Of a stretch of 64,000 bases of DNA, positions 1-8,758 are shown one piece after another. The notes beneath the pieces were generated by a model, which had not been told where the DNA came from, did no database searches, and saw nothing but the letters and a program-made list of their open reading frames with translations. Each line of letters begins with the position of its first letter. Position 1 is the first letter of the stretch. The position numbers were made by a program, and so were the translations under genes. This stretch comes from Varibaculum prostatecancerukia. GTDB lineage: Bacteria > Actinomycetota > Actinomycetes > Actinomycetales > Actinomycetaceae. The stretch lies in contig NZ_OW968402.1 of the NCBI RefSeq assembly GCF_943169825.2, positions 992,001-1,056,000 of the forward strand, in the 5' to 3' direction.

Positions 1-1392
1 AAGCTGGCGGAGCTGCGGCGTAAAGCCCAACGCTCCCTTAGTGAAGCGATGCCCGCCGATCATCCCGGAGTTTGCGGAGCCGGAGCTCACTTCTTTAGTG
101 GCGATTTAGTCAAACGCGACCCCGTCTGGAAACGGAAACTGCGCGCCCTAGAGATTATTTACCAGGTTCCACGCTCGCAGGAACGAGAAGCCGACTATCA
201 GCAGTTCCTCACCGAACAGGGCGCGGCTCTGGAACAGTTTGCAACCTGGTGTGCTTTGACCGAAAAATATGGTTTAGAGCTGCCTGAGAAGTGGCAACGT
301 CCAGATGCTTCCCAATTTGAAAAATGTGGGGAGAAGTTACGAAAGCGAGCCGAATTCTTTAAATGGTTGCAATGGCTTTGCTACCGGCAGCTACGGCAGG
401 CGCACCAAGTGGCCGTCGATTCCGGAATGAAGATCGGGGTCATGCACGACTTGGCGGTAGGGGTTCACCATTTGGGTGCTGACCATTGGACCGACCCGGC
501 GGTCTACGCGCAGGGCATCTCGGTGGGTGCTCCTGCCGATATGTATAACCAGTTGGGGCAGAACTGGTCGCAGCCACCTTGGCGCCCAGACCGCCTAGAA
601 CAGCAGGCCTATGAACCTTTACGACGCACGGTCGAGGCGGCCGCCAAAATGGGGGGCGCGCTGCGTATCGACCATATTATGGGGCTGTTGCGCCTGTGGT
701 GGATTCCCGAAGGGATGCTCCCGAAAGATGGCACCTACGTGCGCTATAACCATCAAGCGATGGTGGGGGTACTGCTGCTTGAGGCTTACCGAAATAATCT
801 GGTGGTAGTCGGCGAAGATTTGGGTACCGTAGAGCCTTGGGTGCGCGACTACCTGCGCTACCGGGGGATTTTAGGTACCGGGGTGCTGTTCTTTGAGTTC
901 GATGCTCCGGACCATTTGGTACCGCCCGCGGATTATCGGCGAGAGCAATTGGCGGCGGTCAATACCCACGATATGCCGCCAGTGGCGGGCTACCTTACCG
1001 GCGAAGACTTGCGGGTTAGGGAATCTTTGGATCTTTTGGATTCTTCGCGCGCAGAGGCTGAAGCCAACCAGGAGCGAGTTTTTGGGGCGGTACGCCGCGC
1101 GCTGATTGAACACGCGGGTCTGGCGGAAGATGAGACCGATATGGGCGAGATGATTCGCGCCCTCTACCGTTATATCGCCGCTACCCCCGCGCAGCTGGTG
1201 GTCTTGACCTTGGCGGATGCAGTGCAAGAACAGCTAACCGAAAATCAGCCCGGTACCGAGTATGAATACCCGAACTGGTGCGTACCGTTGCGTGACCAAG
1301 AGGGGAAAACTAGGTTCTTAGAGGACGTTACCGCTGATCAGTTCGCTAATCAGCTTTTGGAGATGCTAGAGAGCGCAGTGCATCCTAACTAG
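1..1392 (+). CDS. malQ: 4-alpha-glucanotransferase (MalQ), 3' portion
   Basis: Transfers alpha-1,4-glucan segments between maltodextrins in cytoplasmic glycogen/maltose metabolism (GH77). The frame is open from base 1, so the 5' end lies outside the window; the ATG at 49 is internal. 463 codons are visible. GH77 motifs are clear: MHDLAVGVHHLGADHW near codon 150, VGAPAD, then the catalytic set with Asp in LRIDH (about codon 224), Glu in VVGEDLGT (about 272) and Asp in NTHDMP (about 324). The usual C-terminus is present. It is followed by a convergent HAD gene, so transcription should end in the 29-bp gap. Identification is firm; only the N-terminus is missing. Confidence 0.95.
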   Translation, partial: KLAELRRKAQRSLSEAMPADHPGVCGAGAHFFSGDLVKRDPVWKRKLRALEIIYQVPRSQEREADYQQFLTEQGAALEQFATWCALTEKYGLELPEKWQRPDASQFEKCGEKLRKRAEFFKWLQWLCYRQLRQAHQVAVDSGMKIGVMHDLAVGVHHLGADHWTDPAVYAQGISVGAPADMYNQLGQNWSQPPWRPDRLEQQAYEPLRRTVEAAAKMGGALRIDHIMGLLRLWWIPEGMLPKDGTYVRYNHQAMVGVLLLEAYRNNLVVVGEDLGTVEPWVRDYLRYRGILGTGVLFFEFDAPDHLVPPADYRREQLAAVNTHDMPPVAGYLTGEDLRVRESLDLLDSSRAEAEANQERVFGAVRRALIEHAGLAEDETDMGEMIRALYRYIAATPAQLVVLTLADAVQEQLTENQPGTEYEYPNWCVPLRDQEGKTRFLEDVTADQFANQLLEMLESAVHPN

Positions 1393-1421
1393 GGCTGCGT
1401 CTGCACGCTCGCAAGCCGCTG

Positions 1422-2117
1422 TTAGGACGAGGTTTCGCCGCCGAGGTAGGGCAGTAGCCCCTCTAGACTATCGCTTACTAGGTCGGCTCCCGCGCTTTGC
1501 AGTACTTCGCGGCTTTGACTGGTGGTAACCGCATAGATTCTGCCGGCTCCGGCCTCGCGCGCCGAGATAACTCCGCTGGTAGTGTCTTCGATGACGATGC
1601 AGGAGGACGCGGGCAGCTTCAGGGTTTTCGCTCCCACTAGGTAGGGTTCCGGGTCGGGTTTGCCGGCACTAATATCTTCTTGGCTAATCACTTTCAGGCT
1701 GGCCGGGGCTTTGAGTAGCTGGGCGGCTAACTGCGCCCACTGCCTCCAGGCGGAAGTAACTAAACATTTTGGCATCTCAAGTTGCATGATTTCGCGGGCG
1801 CCAGTAAAAATCCGTGGGGGATCGCGCCGGGTATCAACGTAGGAGCGAGCCTCCAGGCCGAGAGCTTCCGGGTCGAGGCCGTTCCAAGGGCCGGGTTCGC
1901 TTTGGAACACTTCCGGGCCAGGGCGCCCCTTGAAAATCTCCATTTCTTCCTCTGCTATTCGCCATCCTTTCGCCGCAAACATGCGCCGATAGGCGGCCAG
2001 GTGAGTGTGTTCAGAGTCGATCAGGGTGCCGTCCAGGTCGAGTAGTAACCCTTTCAAAGAGCCGTAAGTTTTCCGCTCATCAATGTTTACGCTGTTGGTG
2101 TTGATATCTGCGCTCAT
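1422..2117 (-). CDS. HAD-superfamily sugar-phosphate phosphatase / beta-phosphoglucomutase-like
   Basis: Predicted cytoplasmic HAD hydrolase of 231 residues, subfamily IA. All four HAD motifs are visible: nucleophile motif LLLDLDGTLIDSE (Asp27 and Asp29), motif II LVTSAW, motif III Lys in SAGKPDPEPY, and motif IV IEDTTSG. The helical cap between motifs I and II fits the beta-phosphoglucomutase/sugar phosphatase group. The substrate cannot be read from sequence. Location beside malQ and a PTS EIIB suggests a sugar phosphate, which is inference. The first 20 residues precede the HAD fold, so a slightly later start is possible. No strong ribosome site is seen upstream of 2117. Confidence 0.85.
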   Translation of the reverse strand: MSADINTNSVNIDERKTYGSLKGLLLDLDGTLIDSEHTHLAAYRRMFAAKGWRIAEEEMEIFKGRPGPEVFQSEPGPWNGLDPEALGLEARSYVDTRRDPPRIFTGAREIMQLEMPKCLVTSAWRQWAQLAAQLLKAPASLKVISQEDISAGKPDPEPYLVGAKTLKLPASSCIVIEDTTSGVISAREAGAGRIYAVTTSQSREVLQSAGADLVSDSLEGLLPYLGGETSS

Positions 2118-2250
2118 ATTGGGATTTATGGTGTGCCTGCTTTCTAATGTGCGCCCTCGGCGTCGGCGAGCGCGTCCTAGTGTCCGGTCGCGCTATTCAT
2201 CTGGGCATTAAAAACTTAAAGGAGCGCCCTCGAAAAGGAAGCCCGGCGTT

Positions 2251-2481
2251 TTAGCGCAGTTTTTCAATTTCGGCAGCCAGTTCATCTGCCACGGGACCTA
2301 CCACCACTTGAATACAGCGACCGGTTTTCACCACGCCTAGGGCTCCACCAGCAGCTAATACTTCCTCATCTATCTGCTGTGGGTCTTTTACATCTACCCG
2401 CAGGCGGGTGATGCACGGTTCAATCTCGGTAATGTTTTCGGTGCCACCTAGCCCTGCCAGCAGCTGTTTTGCCTTTTCCAT
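2251..2481 (-). CDS. Orphan PTS EIIB domain, glucose/sucrose family
   Basis: A 76-residue free-standing phosphotransferase EIIB domain. The phosphorylated cysteine is Cys23 in EPCITRLRVDV, the hallmark of the glucose-family EIIB (PF00367), and GALGVVKTGRCIQVVVGP closes the fold. In this family EIIB passes phosphate from EIIA to the incoming sugar at EIIC. Here no EIIC or EIIA of the glucose family is adjacent, so it must work with a distant permease, act as an accessory EIIB or be regulatory. Length is complete for the domain. An AGGGAGAAA-type ribosome site precedes the start at 2481. Confidence 0.9.
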   Translation of the reverse strand: MEKAKQLLAGLGGTENITEIEPCITRLRVDVKDPQQIDEEVLAAGGALGVVKTGRCIQVVVGPVADELAAEIEKLR

Positions 2482-2685
2482 GAGTTTCTCCCTGCATCTA
2501 AACCTTTAAGAATGTGCCTGTTCAATAGTGAGATTACCATCAATCTACAAGTAGCTTAGAGGGAATCTAGATGAGCATTGCTCTGACCTGTACTAACGAT
2601 AAATATGTGTCTAGTGGATTTTCGGTAACAATGATACGATTGTTAAGTAAAAGTCATGAGTAACAGCAAGTTATGGGAAGGTCCT

Positions 2686-5600
2686 ATGCTTAACTTCAAT
2701 AATCAACCTGGCACCTTGTCAGCAGAGAAATCAGGTGGCGCGATTCAGCAGTCTGCCAGTTTCCTTAAGAGGCTGCTGATCGTCACCCTATTTTGTGCCT
2801 TGAGCTTCATGCTCTCAGCGCCTTCCTTGGTGCAGGCCGAGGATTTGCAGGAGGGGACGCCGGCGGAGCAACCAAGCACTAATGTGCAGCCAGTAAACAC
2901 CGCAGACCCTGCCAAGCTTATAACCAGTGCAGCACCGGAAAACAAGGCGCCTGCCAAAGCGAATACCCAGGCGGACGATGGCCTGGAGATCGGACCGGAG
3001 AATATTGGGCAACCCGTGGGTGCTGCCGCAAAACCGAAGGTCAATCCTGTATTTGCTGGAAATAAAACTGTTTCTGGATCATTAACTATCGGAGCCGGAC
3101 AACGGAAGTCAAAAAAGCTAGATGTGACTATTCACGTGACCGTGAGTCGTCAAGCAGGTGGAACCGAAGAAAAAACGGTCACTATTCCATACACGGACAA
3201 AAGTCAGGACTGGACGGTTAATTTAGGTAGTGAGCTTGCGGAGGGCGATAAAGTCACTGTAAAGCAAGAGTATAATAACGAAATTTCTGAAGCTGTCGTT
3301 CTGGAAGTTAAGAAATCTTTAGCGGATCAGCATAAAGATGAGTTAAAAATGCCATCCGGAGAAATCTGGATTGAACACACGAACTCCAACCAGATAAATA
3401 ACGATGAGCAAGCAGAAGCTGTTCAAATGTTAAAAGATGCAAACACTGCAATAGCTGGTGATATTAAATCAGTTAAGTTTTCTATTGATGGCACGGAACA
3501 TGCATACTATGAAGTGACCTATACCGATGGATCAACCTCCGGAAAAATTGAAGCTCCGGACCTAAAAATCAAAACGGTAACGGAAACATCTGCTGCTCCG
3601 ACAATAGAAAAAGTACAGGTAACAGACGGACAGATTATCGTTACATTTGCTAACGCGGTTGCCGCAGGTACGAAATTTCAATTTGTCAAAGAATTTAGGG
3701 ATGGAGAGGACAGGAATTTTTCCCCAAAGGGAAGCTGTATAGTGGACAAATCTGACTCAAAAGAGATGTCTCAAGCAGTAATCGTTAACGGCACAACAGT
3801 TACTTTCCCAATTACGGATAAGGTTAACGATTTAAAACTCGGAACAGAGTTCGGTATCATTGTCAAAGAGCCACATAAATTCCGTTCTTGCGCGAAGTCT
3901 GAGCCGGTAATAACAACCCCCGACAAAGTCGCCGTGAGAGATCCTCACAAATTAACGGATGCGGATAAAAAAGCCATCGATAAAGCTATTCGAGATGCCA
4001 ATACGGTAAATGGCGTATCTAAACTCCCCGATGGAACTGGATATTTAACCGATCCTGCGTTTATCGAGTTTGATAAAGATGGAAACGTTACAATAATCAG
4101 TCCTAATGATGTGGAAGTTGATTGGGATAATGCCGGCAATCCGATATATCAAAAAAATGCCGATGGAACCTATAAAGTAAACAATGGAGCCAAAGTCACT
4201 AAATTCCCGGCGAAAGATCTAGTGAAAAATATTGCCCCTGAATCTCCGGCGATTGCGGTAGATACGGATAAGGGTGAAGTAACCATTACCCCACCGGCTT
4301 ATAAAGATCCCGGTGATGATACCGACTTGGCGTCTTACACCGTCAGTTATAAGGATGCTGATGGTAAGGATAAAACCATAACCGCAACGCGAGATTTGAA
4401 AACCAATAAATGGAGCGGATCGGGTGTTGATGAGAACACCGGTGTGATTACTCTGAAAGTTGGAGACATCGAAGTTGGTGGAACCATCACGGCAAAAGCG
4501 AAAGACAAAGGCGGTCTTGAGGGTGATACTGAAGAGCTTGAATCAGCTCCGGCCAGTGAGACGCTTGAAACGGTTGAGGTAACCTACGATGCGGGCGGCG
4601 GTAGGGGAACCATGACCGATGGGAAACTCAAGGACGGTAAGAAGCTGAATAAGGGCTCAAAGTACACGATTTTGGATAATGCTTTCACTGCTCCTGATGA
4701 CACCCAAGAGTTTAAAGCCTGGGAAGTTGACGGCAAAGAGGTACCTGCGGGTACCGAGATCACCGTTAAAGCCAACACGGTCGTAAAGGCCGTTTGGAAG
4801 AAAATCCAGGTGAAAGTGACCTATGACGGTAACGGCGGCGAAGGAAACATGGAAGGTAAGACCCTAGACAAGGGCAGCAAGTATACCTTGGCCGCTAACG
4901 GCTTCACCGCCCCGGAGAACCAAGAGTTTAAGACTTGGGAGATTGATGGGAAAGAGGTAGCCCCTGATACCGAAATCACGGTCAACAAAAACACCACGGT
5001 GAAAGCCGTCTGGAAAGACATCATGGTTGATATCAACTTTGAACCAGGTGAAGGCGGCTCCGGCACCATGGACAAGGAGACCGTCAAGAAAGGTAGCACT
5101 TTTAAGTTGCCTCCTAGCAAGTTCAAGGCGCCTAAGAATATGGAGTTCAAAGGCTGGAAGATAGGTGATGAGGAAAAGGCTGTCGGTGACGAGATCACCG
5201 TCAACGATAACACCACTGTCACCGCCATCTGGAAGAAGATCCCGGTTACCGTTACTTACGACGGAAACGGTGGCAAAGGAACTATGAAAGAAAGTAAGAC
5301 CCTATACAAGGGGGATACCTACAAGGTGCTTGCTTCTACGTTCACTGCCCCGGAGAACCAAGAGTTCGATACCTGGGAAATTGACGGCGAAAAAGTTGCA
5401 GCGGATACCGAGATCACTCTCACCAAAGACACCGTGGTGAAAGCTATCTGGAAAGACATCATGGTTGACGTCAACTTTGAACCAGGTGAAGGCTCCGGCA
5501 ATATGGACAAGAAGTCTGTAAAGAAAGGTAGCACTTTCAAACTGCCTGCTAGCACGTTCAAGGCCCCTAAGGATAAGGAGTTGAAAGGCTGGAAGATAGG

Positions 5601-5871
5601 TGATAAGGAATACCAGGTCGGTGACGAAATCACCGTCGAAGGTAACACTACTATCACCGCCATCTGGAAGGACAAGCCAGCTTCTTCCTCGACTACTCCG
5701 GGTAATCAAAAGCCTGGTAACCAGGCGAAGCCACAGAAACAGCACCCGAGTGCAGCTGGGGAGCTGTCAAGGACGGGGGCTAATGGGATGTATTCCGTGT
5801 ATTCCGCAATGATTATGCTGGCAGCCGGCAGTCTGTTCGTGATTAGCCGCCGGCGGCGCGCTCAGCGCTAA
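2686..5871 (+). CDS. Sortase-anchored surface protein with five InlB-type repeats
   Basis: Large secreted wall protein of about 1,061 residues, probably an adhesin. I prefer the ATG at 2686, which has GGGAAGG four bases upstream; an in-frame ATG at 2656 lacks such a site. A signal peptide with hydrophobic core LLIVTLFCALSFML is followed by a likely cleavage after VQA. The middle holds repeated beta-rich modules (helical piece LTDADKKAIDKAI, then an Ig-like part near 4255-4560). Five InlB B-like repeats follow (4573-5676), then a Gly/Pro/Lys linker. The C-terminus has the sorting signal LSRTG (5764-5778), a hydrophobic span and an RRRRAQR tail. LSRTG departs from canonical LPXTG. Bases about 3040-4300 are visibly more A+T rich than the repeats. 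Confidence 0.85.
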   Translation: MLNFNNQPGTLSAEKSGGAIQQSASFLKRLLIVTLFCALSFMLSAPSLVQAEDLQEGTPAEQPSTNVQPVNTADPAKLITSAAPENKAPAKANTQADDGLEIGPENIGQPVGAAAKPKVNPVFAGNKTVSGSLTIGAGQRKSKKLDVTIHVTVSRQAGGTEEKTVTIPYTDKSQDWTVNLGSELAEGDKVTVKQEYNNEISEAVVLEVKKSLADQHKDELKMPSGEIWIEHTNSNQINNDEQAEAVQMLKDANTAIAGDIKSVKFSIDGTEHAYYEVTYTDGSTSGKIEAPDLKIKTVTETSAAPTIEKVQVTDGQIIVTFANAVAAGTKFQFVKEFRDGEDRNFSPKGSCIVDKSDSKEMSQAVIVNGTTVTFPITDKVNDLKLGTEFGIIVKEPHKFRSCAKSEPVITTPDKVAVRDPHKLTDADKKAIDKAIRDANTVNGVSKLPDGTGYLTDPAFIEFDKDGNVTIISPNDVEVDWDNAGNPIYQKNADGTYKVNNGAKVTKFPAKDLVKNIAPESPAIAVDTDKGEVTITPPAYKDPGDDTDLASYTVSYKDADGKDKTITATRDLKTNKWSGSGVDENTGVITLKVGDIEVGGTITAKAKDKGGLEGDTEELESAPASETLETVEVTYDAGGGRGTMTDGKLKDGKKLNKGSKYTILDNAFTAPDDTQEFKAWEVDGKEVPAGTEITVKANTVVKAVWKKIQVKVTYDGNGGEGNMEGKTLDKGSKYTLAANGFTAPENQEFKTWEIDGKEVAPDTEITVNKNTTVKAVWKDIMVDINFEPGEGGSGTMDKETVKKGSTFKLPPSKFKAPKNMEFKGWKIGDEEKAVGDEITVNDNTTVTAIWKKIPVTVTYDGNGGKGTMKESKTLYKGDTYKVLASTFTAPENQEFDTWEIDGEKVAADTEITLTKDTVVKAIWKDIMVDVNFEPGEGSGNMDKKSVKKGSTFKLPASTFKAPKDKELKGWKIGDKEYQVGDEITVEGNTTITAIWKDKPASSSTTPGNQKPGNQAKPQKQHPSAAGELSRTGANGMYSVYSAMIMLAAGSLFVISRRRRAQR
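4573..5676 (+). repeat. Five tandem InlB B-like coding repeats
   Basis: Five repeats begin at 4573, 4810, 5026, 5245 and 5464, each of about 71-79 codons. Two subtypes are visible. Type A (repeats 1, 2, 4) starts VTYDGNGG-like and carries FTAPENQEF and WEIDGKEV. Type B (repeats 3, 5) starts NFEPGEG and carries KGSTFKLP and GWKIGD. The order A-A-B-A-B suggests that an A-B pair was duplicated. Each ends VKAVWK or TAIWK. Related InlB B repeats (Listeria-Bacteroides repeat) are known in surface proteins of many phyla. Confidence 0.88.
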
Positions 5872-5900
5872 TCTCAGCGAAACACCATAACTAAATAACT

Positions 5901-5940
5901 AAAAGCCGCTCATAAGCAAACCGCTTATGAGCGGTTTTTA
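5901..5940 (+). terminator. Rho-independent terminator after the surface protein gene
   Basis: Perfect 12-bp stem CCGCTCATAAGC (5906-5917) and GCTTATGAGCGG (5923-5934) with a 5-nt loop, followed by TTTTTA. AAAA precedes the left arm, so it could also work on the other strand. Confidence 0.9.
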
Positions 5941-6390
5941 GTTTCCCTAACCTGCAGACGCGAACCCACCCCAAAATGCGCACTTTCAAACTTTCGCCTT
6001 CTGCTGCGCCCTCGCCCTCGATCCTGCGACTTTCCTACGTCAACAGCTCTACCTCAGGGGTTGGGGGATATGCAGGGCTGCGGTTAGAACCTTTCATATT
6101 TTACGTTCTACCCGCGGTATCGACACGCTGAAAAAAGTATTTATTATTTTATTATCGCTGGTCAAACCCTAAACTTGCTACAAATTTTCGGGAATTTTTA
6201 AAAAACGCTCGCTTAAAAAGTATTCATAGTGTATAGTGATTCCTGAATCCAGATGGATGACCACGCTTTGAGCGTAATGTCCTTCGACAGGTCTCCAGGC
6301 AACCGGATCAATCGTAAGTCGGTGCCCTCGAAGGAAGATTCGCCCTCTCGGGAATGCCGGGTTGGGAACAACGATTTTTAGGAGGCCATC
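5941..6390. other. 450-bp intergenic region upstream of the Cys-rich orphan gene
   Basis: No convincing gene on either strand. The segment 6120-6240 is strikingly A+T rich. One promoter candidate is TTGCTA followed 17 bp later by TTAAAA near 6174-6202; a TATAGT lies near 6233. Either would give the gene at 6391 a leader of roughly 150-180 nt. AGGAGG lies at 6381-6386 just before the ATG. I see no recognised riboswitch fold. Confidence 0.4.
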
Positions 6391-6894
6391 ATGGCTCTTG
6401 ATACTAATAACACTGTAACTGAGGTTCTCGCGCGCGCTGCTGCCTTTCGCGATCCGCTTCCTGCCGAGGCTCCCACTCAGGCGCCTACTCCGGTAGAAGC
6501 CCCAGCGGAGGAATCTCCGCTTGCTGATCCCTGGGAAATGGAACGCACCGGTATCCAGTGGTGCGACTGCGGGGAAGACCACGAGCTAGATCGCATCGAT
6601 GCGGAAATCGACCTGGAAGAACTAGGATTCTTCGAAGGTGACCTGGTACCGCATCTGGCAGTCTGTGCAGAATGCCAGAAGATGTGGAACTACGTGGAGG
6701 TTTGTGAATTCTTCTACGACCACGTTGCCTGTAGCGCGAAAAAGGTAAACGGCGAAGTCGCCGAAGCCTACCCCTACCCGGTGGCAGTCGATATTGTCGG
6801 CTACTTTTACAAAACCTGGCAGGGTTGTCCCCGCGAGGTTTGCGAGGGCGGCTACGATCCGCTCAGCGACCTAGCAGAAGGCCTAGATTCCTGA
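6391..6894 (+). CDS. Acidic cysteine-rich hypothetical protein
   Basis: I do not recognise this 167-residue protein. Translation is well supported by AGGAGG immediately before the ATG. The first 45 residues are rich in Ala, Pro and Glu and look disordered. The rest is acidic and has eight cysteines, arranged as WCDCGEDH, CAECQKMW, two in VCEFFYDHVAC, and GCPREVC. The Cys/His spacing suggests metal binding or disulfides, which is inference. No signal peptide or membrane segment is seen, so it is probably cytoplasmic. It stands alone between a terminator and a convergent PTS operon, with a long A+T-rich leader. Confidence 0.65.
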   Translation: MALDTNNTVTEVLARAAAFRDPLPAEAPTQAPTPVEAPAEESPLADPWEMERTGIQWCDCGEDHELDRIDAEIDLEELGFFEGDLVPHLAVCAECQKMWNYVEVCEFFYDHVACSAKKVNGEVAEAYPYPVAVDIVGYFYKTWQGCPREVCEGGYDPLSDLAEGLDS

Positions 6895-7009
6895 CTCTCG
6901 CCTCCTGCTTACTGCAAGCGAGCAGGAGATCCGAGGAAAAGCTTTCCGGCAGCGGCCCGTCCTTCCGCGCTGGAAGCCTGGGTGCTCTGGCTTGGCACCC
7001 GCCCTTGCA

Positions 7010-7047
7010 GCTCCCGCCACCACGCCCTTACAGACGGTGGCGGGAGC
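7010..7047. terminator. Stem-loop between convergent genes
   Basis: Perfect 12-bp stem GCTCCCGCCACC (7010-7021) / GGTGGCGGGAGC (7036-7047) with a 14-nt loop. It lies between the convergent orphan gene and the PTS EIIC gene. The following T-run is weak (ATTCCTTTG). A smaller hairpin, CTCCTGCT/AGCAGGAG, sits at 6902-6928. Confidence 0.6.
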
Positions 7048-7170
7048 ATTCCTTTGTCACAGCACCCGTTTTTTAGAACTGAGCTGTCAGCGCTAAGTAT
7101 TATTTCCGATAAACGCGATTTTCAGAAGTCTGCGCTAGCGCAATGGCAGGTAAGAGCCCGAGCGGTGTAC

Positions 7171-8733
7171 CTAGGAGAGCGGGGCAGGGGGTAGTGGAGC
7201 TCCCGCGGGTGGAAGCACTTTGGGATACTTAGTTTTTGTCCCCACTACCGGTTGGGATTTGTCTGCGGAAACGGCGGAATTACTAACCGGAACTGGGCGA
7301 TGAGGAGTGGGATCCCAATGGGTGTTTACCAACTTCTTTTGACTAAATAGTCCCGCTCCGAAAATTGCCAGTCCCACCAGGGAAAGTAATATTAGTCCGA
7401 GTATTCCTCCAGCCTTGGTAGACCAACCCAACAGTAAACCTATCCAACCGAAATCGGCGTCACCAAAGGTGGTATTAGCTTTTCCGAAGGAACCGAGAAC
7501 ATCCAAAAGAAATGCTGGGAGGAAGGTAATTACCAGACCATTAGCGAAGGCGCCCAGAATAGCTCCGCGCCGTCCTCCAGTGGCATTACCATAGACTCCT
7601 GCGGCACCGCCAGTAAAGAAATGAGGAACCAGACCCGGCATGATTAATGCCACGCCGAACATTGGGTTTAGCCAGATGGAAAGGACTGCTAGGCTCACTA
7701 AACCTCCCACGAAAGAGGAAAGGAAACCTATTAGCACTGCGTTTTGGGCATAGGGGAAAACAATAGGCGCGTCCAGCGCAGGTATAGCGCCGGGAACAAC
7801 TTTGGCGGCAATCCCCTGGAAGGCGGGTACCAGTTCACCTAAGATGGTGCGAACCCCGAACAGTATGACTGCTACTGCCACCCCGAACTCGAGCCCCTGG
7901 GTGACCGCCTGCATTAGGTAGTTGCCCACGTTGGCGGCACCATTCGGGAACGCTTTAAAGGCTTCTTGGGAACCTGCACGGGCGATGAAAAGTACCGCCA
8001 GAATTACGTACATTAATGCCATAGAAAGCGCGGTGGCCACCATCGAATCTCGTAGGAATCGCAGCCCTTCGGGAAGTTTCAGTTCTTCGGAGGAAGCCGA
8101 CATCTTCTTTCCCTTGCCACCTACGAGTTTGCCAACGCATCCAGAAACTACATACCCCGCAGTACCGAAGTGACCAATGGCGATAGAGTCATCGCCGGTG
8201 ATACGACGTGTCCAGGGATGAGCAATTGCTGGCAGAGAAACCATTGCTATTCCCAACAATGCCGCTCCAAAAACAATTACGACCCAGGTGGGGTAGCCAG
8301 ATGGTGCTAACACCATGGTTAACAAGGTTGCCATGAATAGCACGTGATGACCGGTGAGAAATACGTAACTGAGCGGGGTAAATCTGGCCAACACTAGCGA
8401 AACCACGAATCCCAGGATCATGATCCAGGCTACTTGTCCACCGAATTCATTTTGCGCGATACCTACGATTGCTTCATTGGTGGGTACCACTCCTTTGGCT
8501 CCGGTGGCGCCAGTTATCATTGCGCCTAGAGGCTCCAATGAGCTAGAAACTAACCCAGCACCGGCACCAATCAGCAGGAAACCCAAAGTCGCTTTAATTG
8601 CGCCACCAACAACTTTTCCAGCACCACGTTTCATCGCCGCCAAACCGACTGCGGTGATAATCCCGATTAAGAATGCCGGTACAGACAGAATCTCATTTAC
8701 CAGGAAGTTTGCGATTGTAAGAACGGTATTCAT
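7171..8733 (-). CDS. ulaA: PTS ascorbate-type EIIC permease (UlaA family)
   Basis: Integral membrane transport component of an ascorbate-type (SgaT/UlaA) phosphotransferase system. The 520-residue protein has roughly ten to twelve hydrophobic spans, including LSVPAFLIGIITAVGLAAM at the N-terminus and a GHFGTAGYVVSGCVG region typical of the family. It is longer than most UlaA proteins (about 465) because of a Pro-rich cytoplasmic tail after QKKLVNTHWDP. GAGGAG precedes the ATG. It follows the EIIAB gene by 25 bp, so the two form an operon. Family assignment is firm; the true sugar could be L-ascorbate or another acid or pentitol. Confidence 0.9.
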   Translation of the reverse strand: MNTVLTIANFLVNEILSVPAFLIGIITAVGLAAMKRGAGKVVGGAIKATLGFLLIGAGAGLVSSSLEPLGAMITGATGAKGVVPTNEAIVGIAQNEFGGQVAWIMILGFVVSLVLARFTPLSYVFLTGHHVLFMATLLTMVLAPSGYPTWVVIVFGAALLGIAMVSLPAIAHPWTRRITGDDSIAIGHFGTAGYVVSGCVGKLVGGKGKKMSASSEELKLPEGLRFLRDSMVATALSMALMYVILAVLFIARAGSQEAFKAFPNGAANVGNYLMQAVTQGLEFGVAVAVILFGVRTILGELVPAFQGIAAKVVPGAIPALDAPIVFPYAQNAVLIGFLSSFVGGLVSLAVLSIWLNPMFGVALIMPGLVPHFFTGGAAGVYGNATGGRRGAILGAFANGLVITFLPAFLLDVLGSFGKANTTFGDADFGWIGLLLGWSTKAGGILGLILLSLVGLAIFGAGLFSQKKLVNTHWDPTPHRPVPVSNSAVSADKSQPVVGTKTKYPKVLPPAGAPLPPAPLS

Positions 8734-8758
8734 AAGGAATCTCCTCGGTGGTCAAAGG

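Noticed and set aside
4821-5745. Several minus-strand frames of 118-147 codons across the surface-protein repeats
   Set aside because: They repeat with the coding repeats and are a by-product of codon use in the plus-strand gene; no start signals.
6178-6582. 134-codon frame on the minus strand overlapping the Cys-rich orphan gene
   Set aside because: It has no ribosome site, crosses the promoter and 5' end of a well-supported gene, and its composition looks like an antisense shadow.
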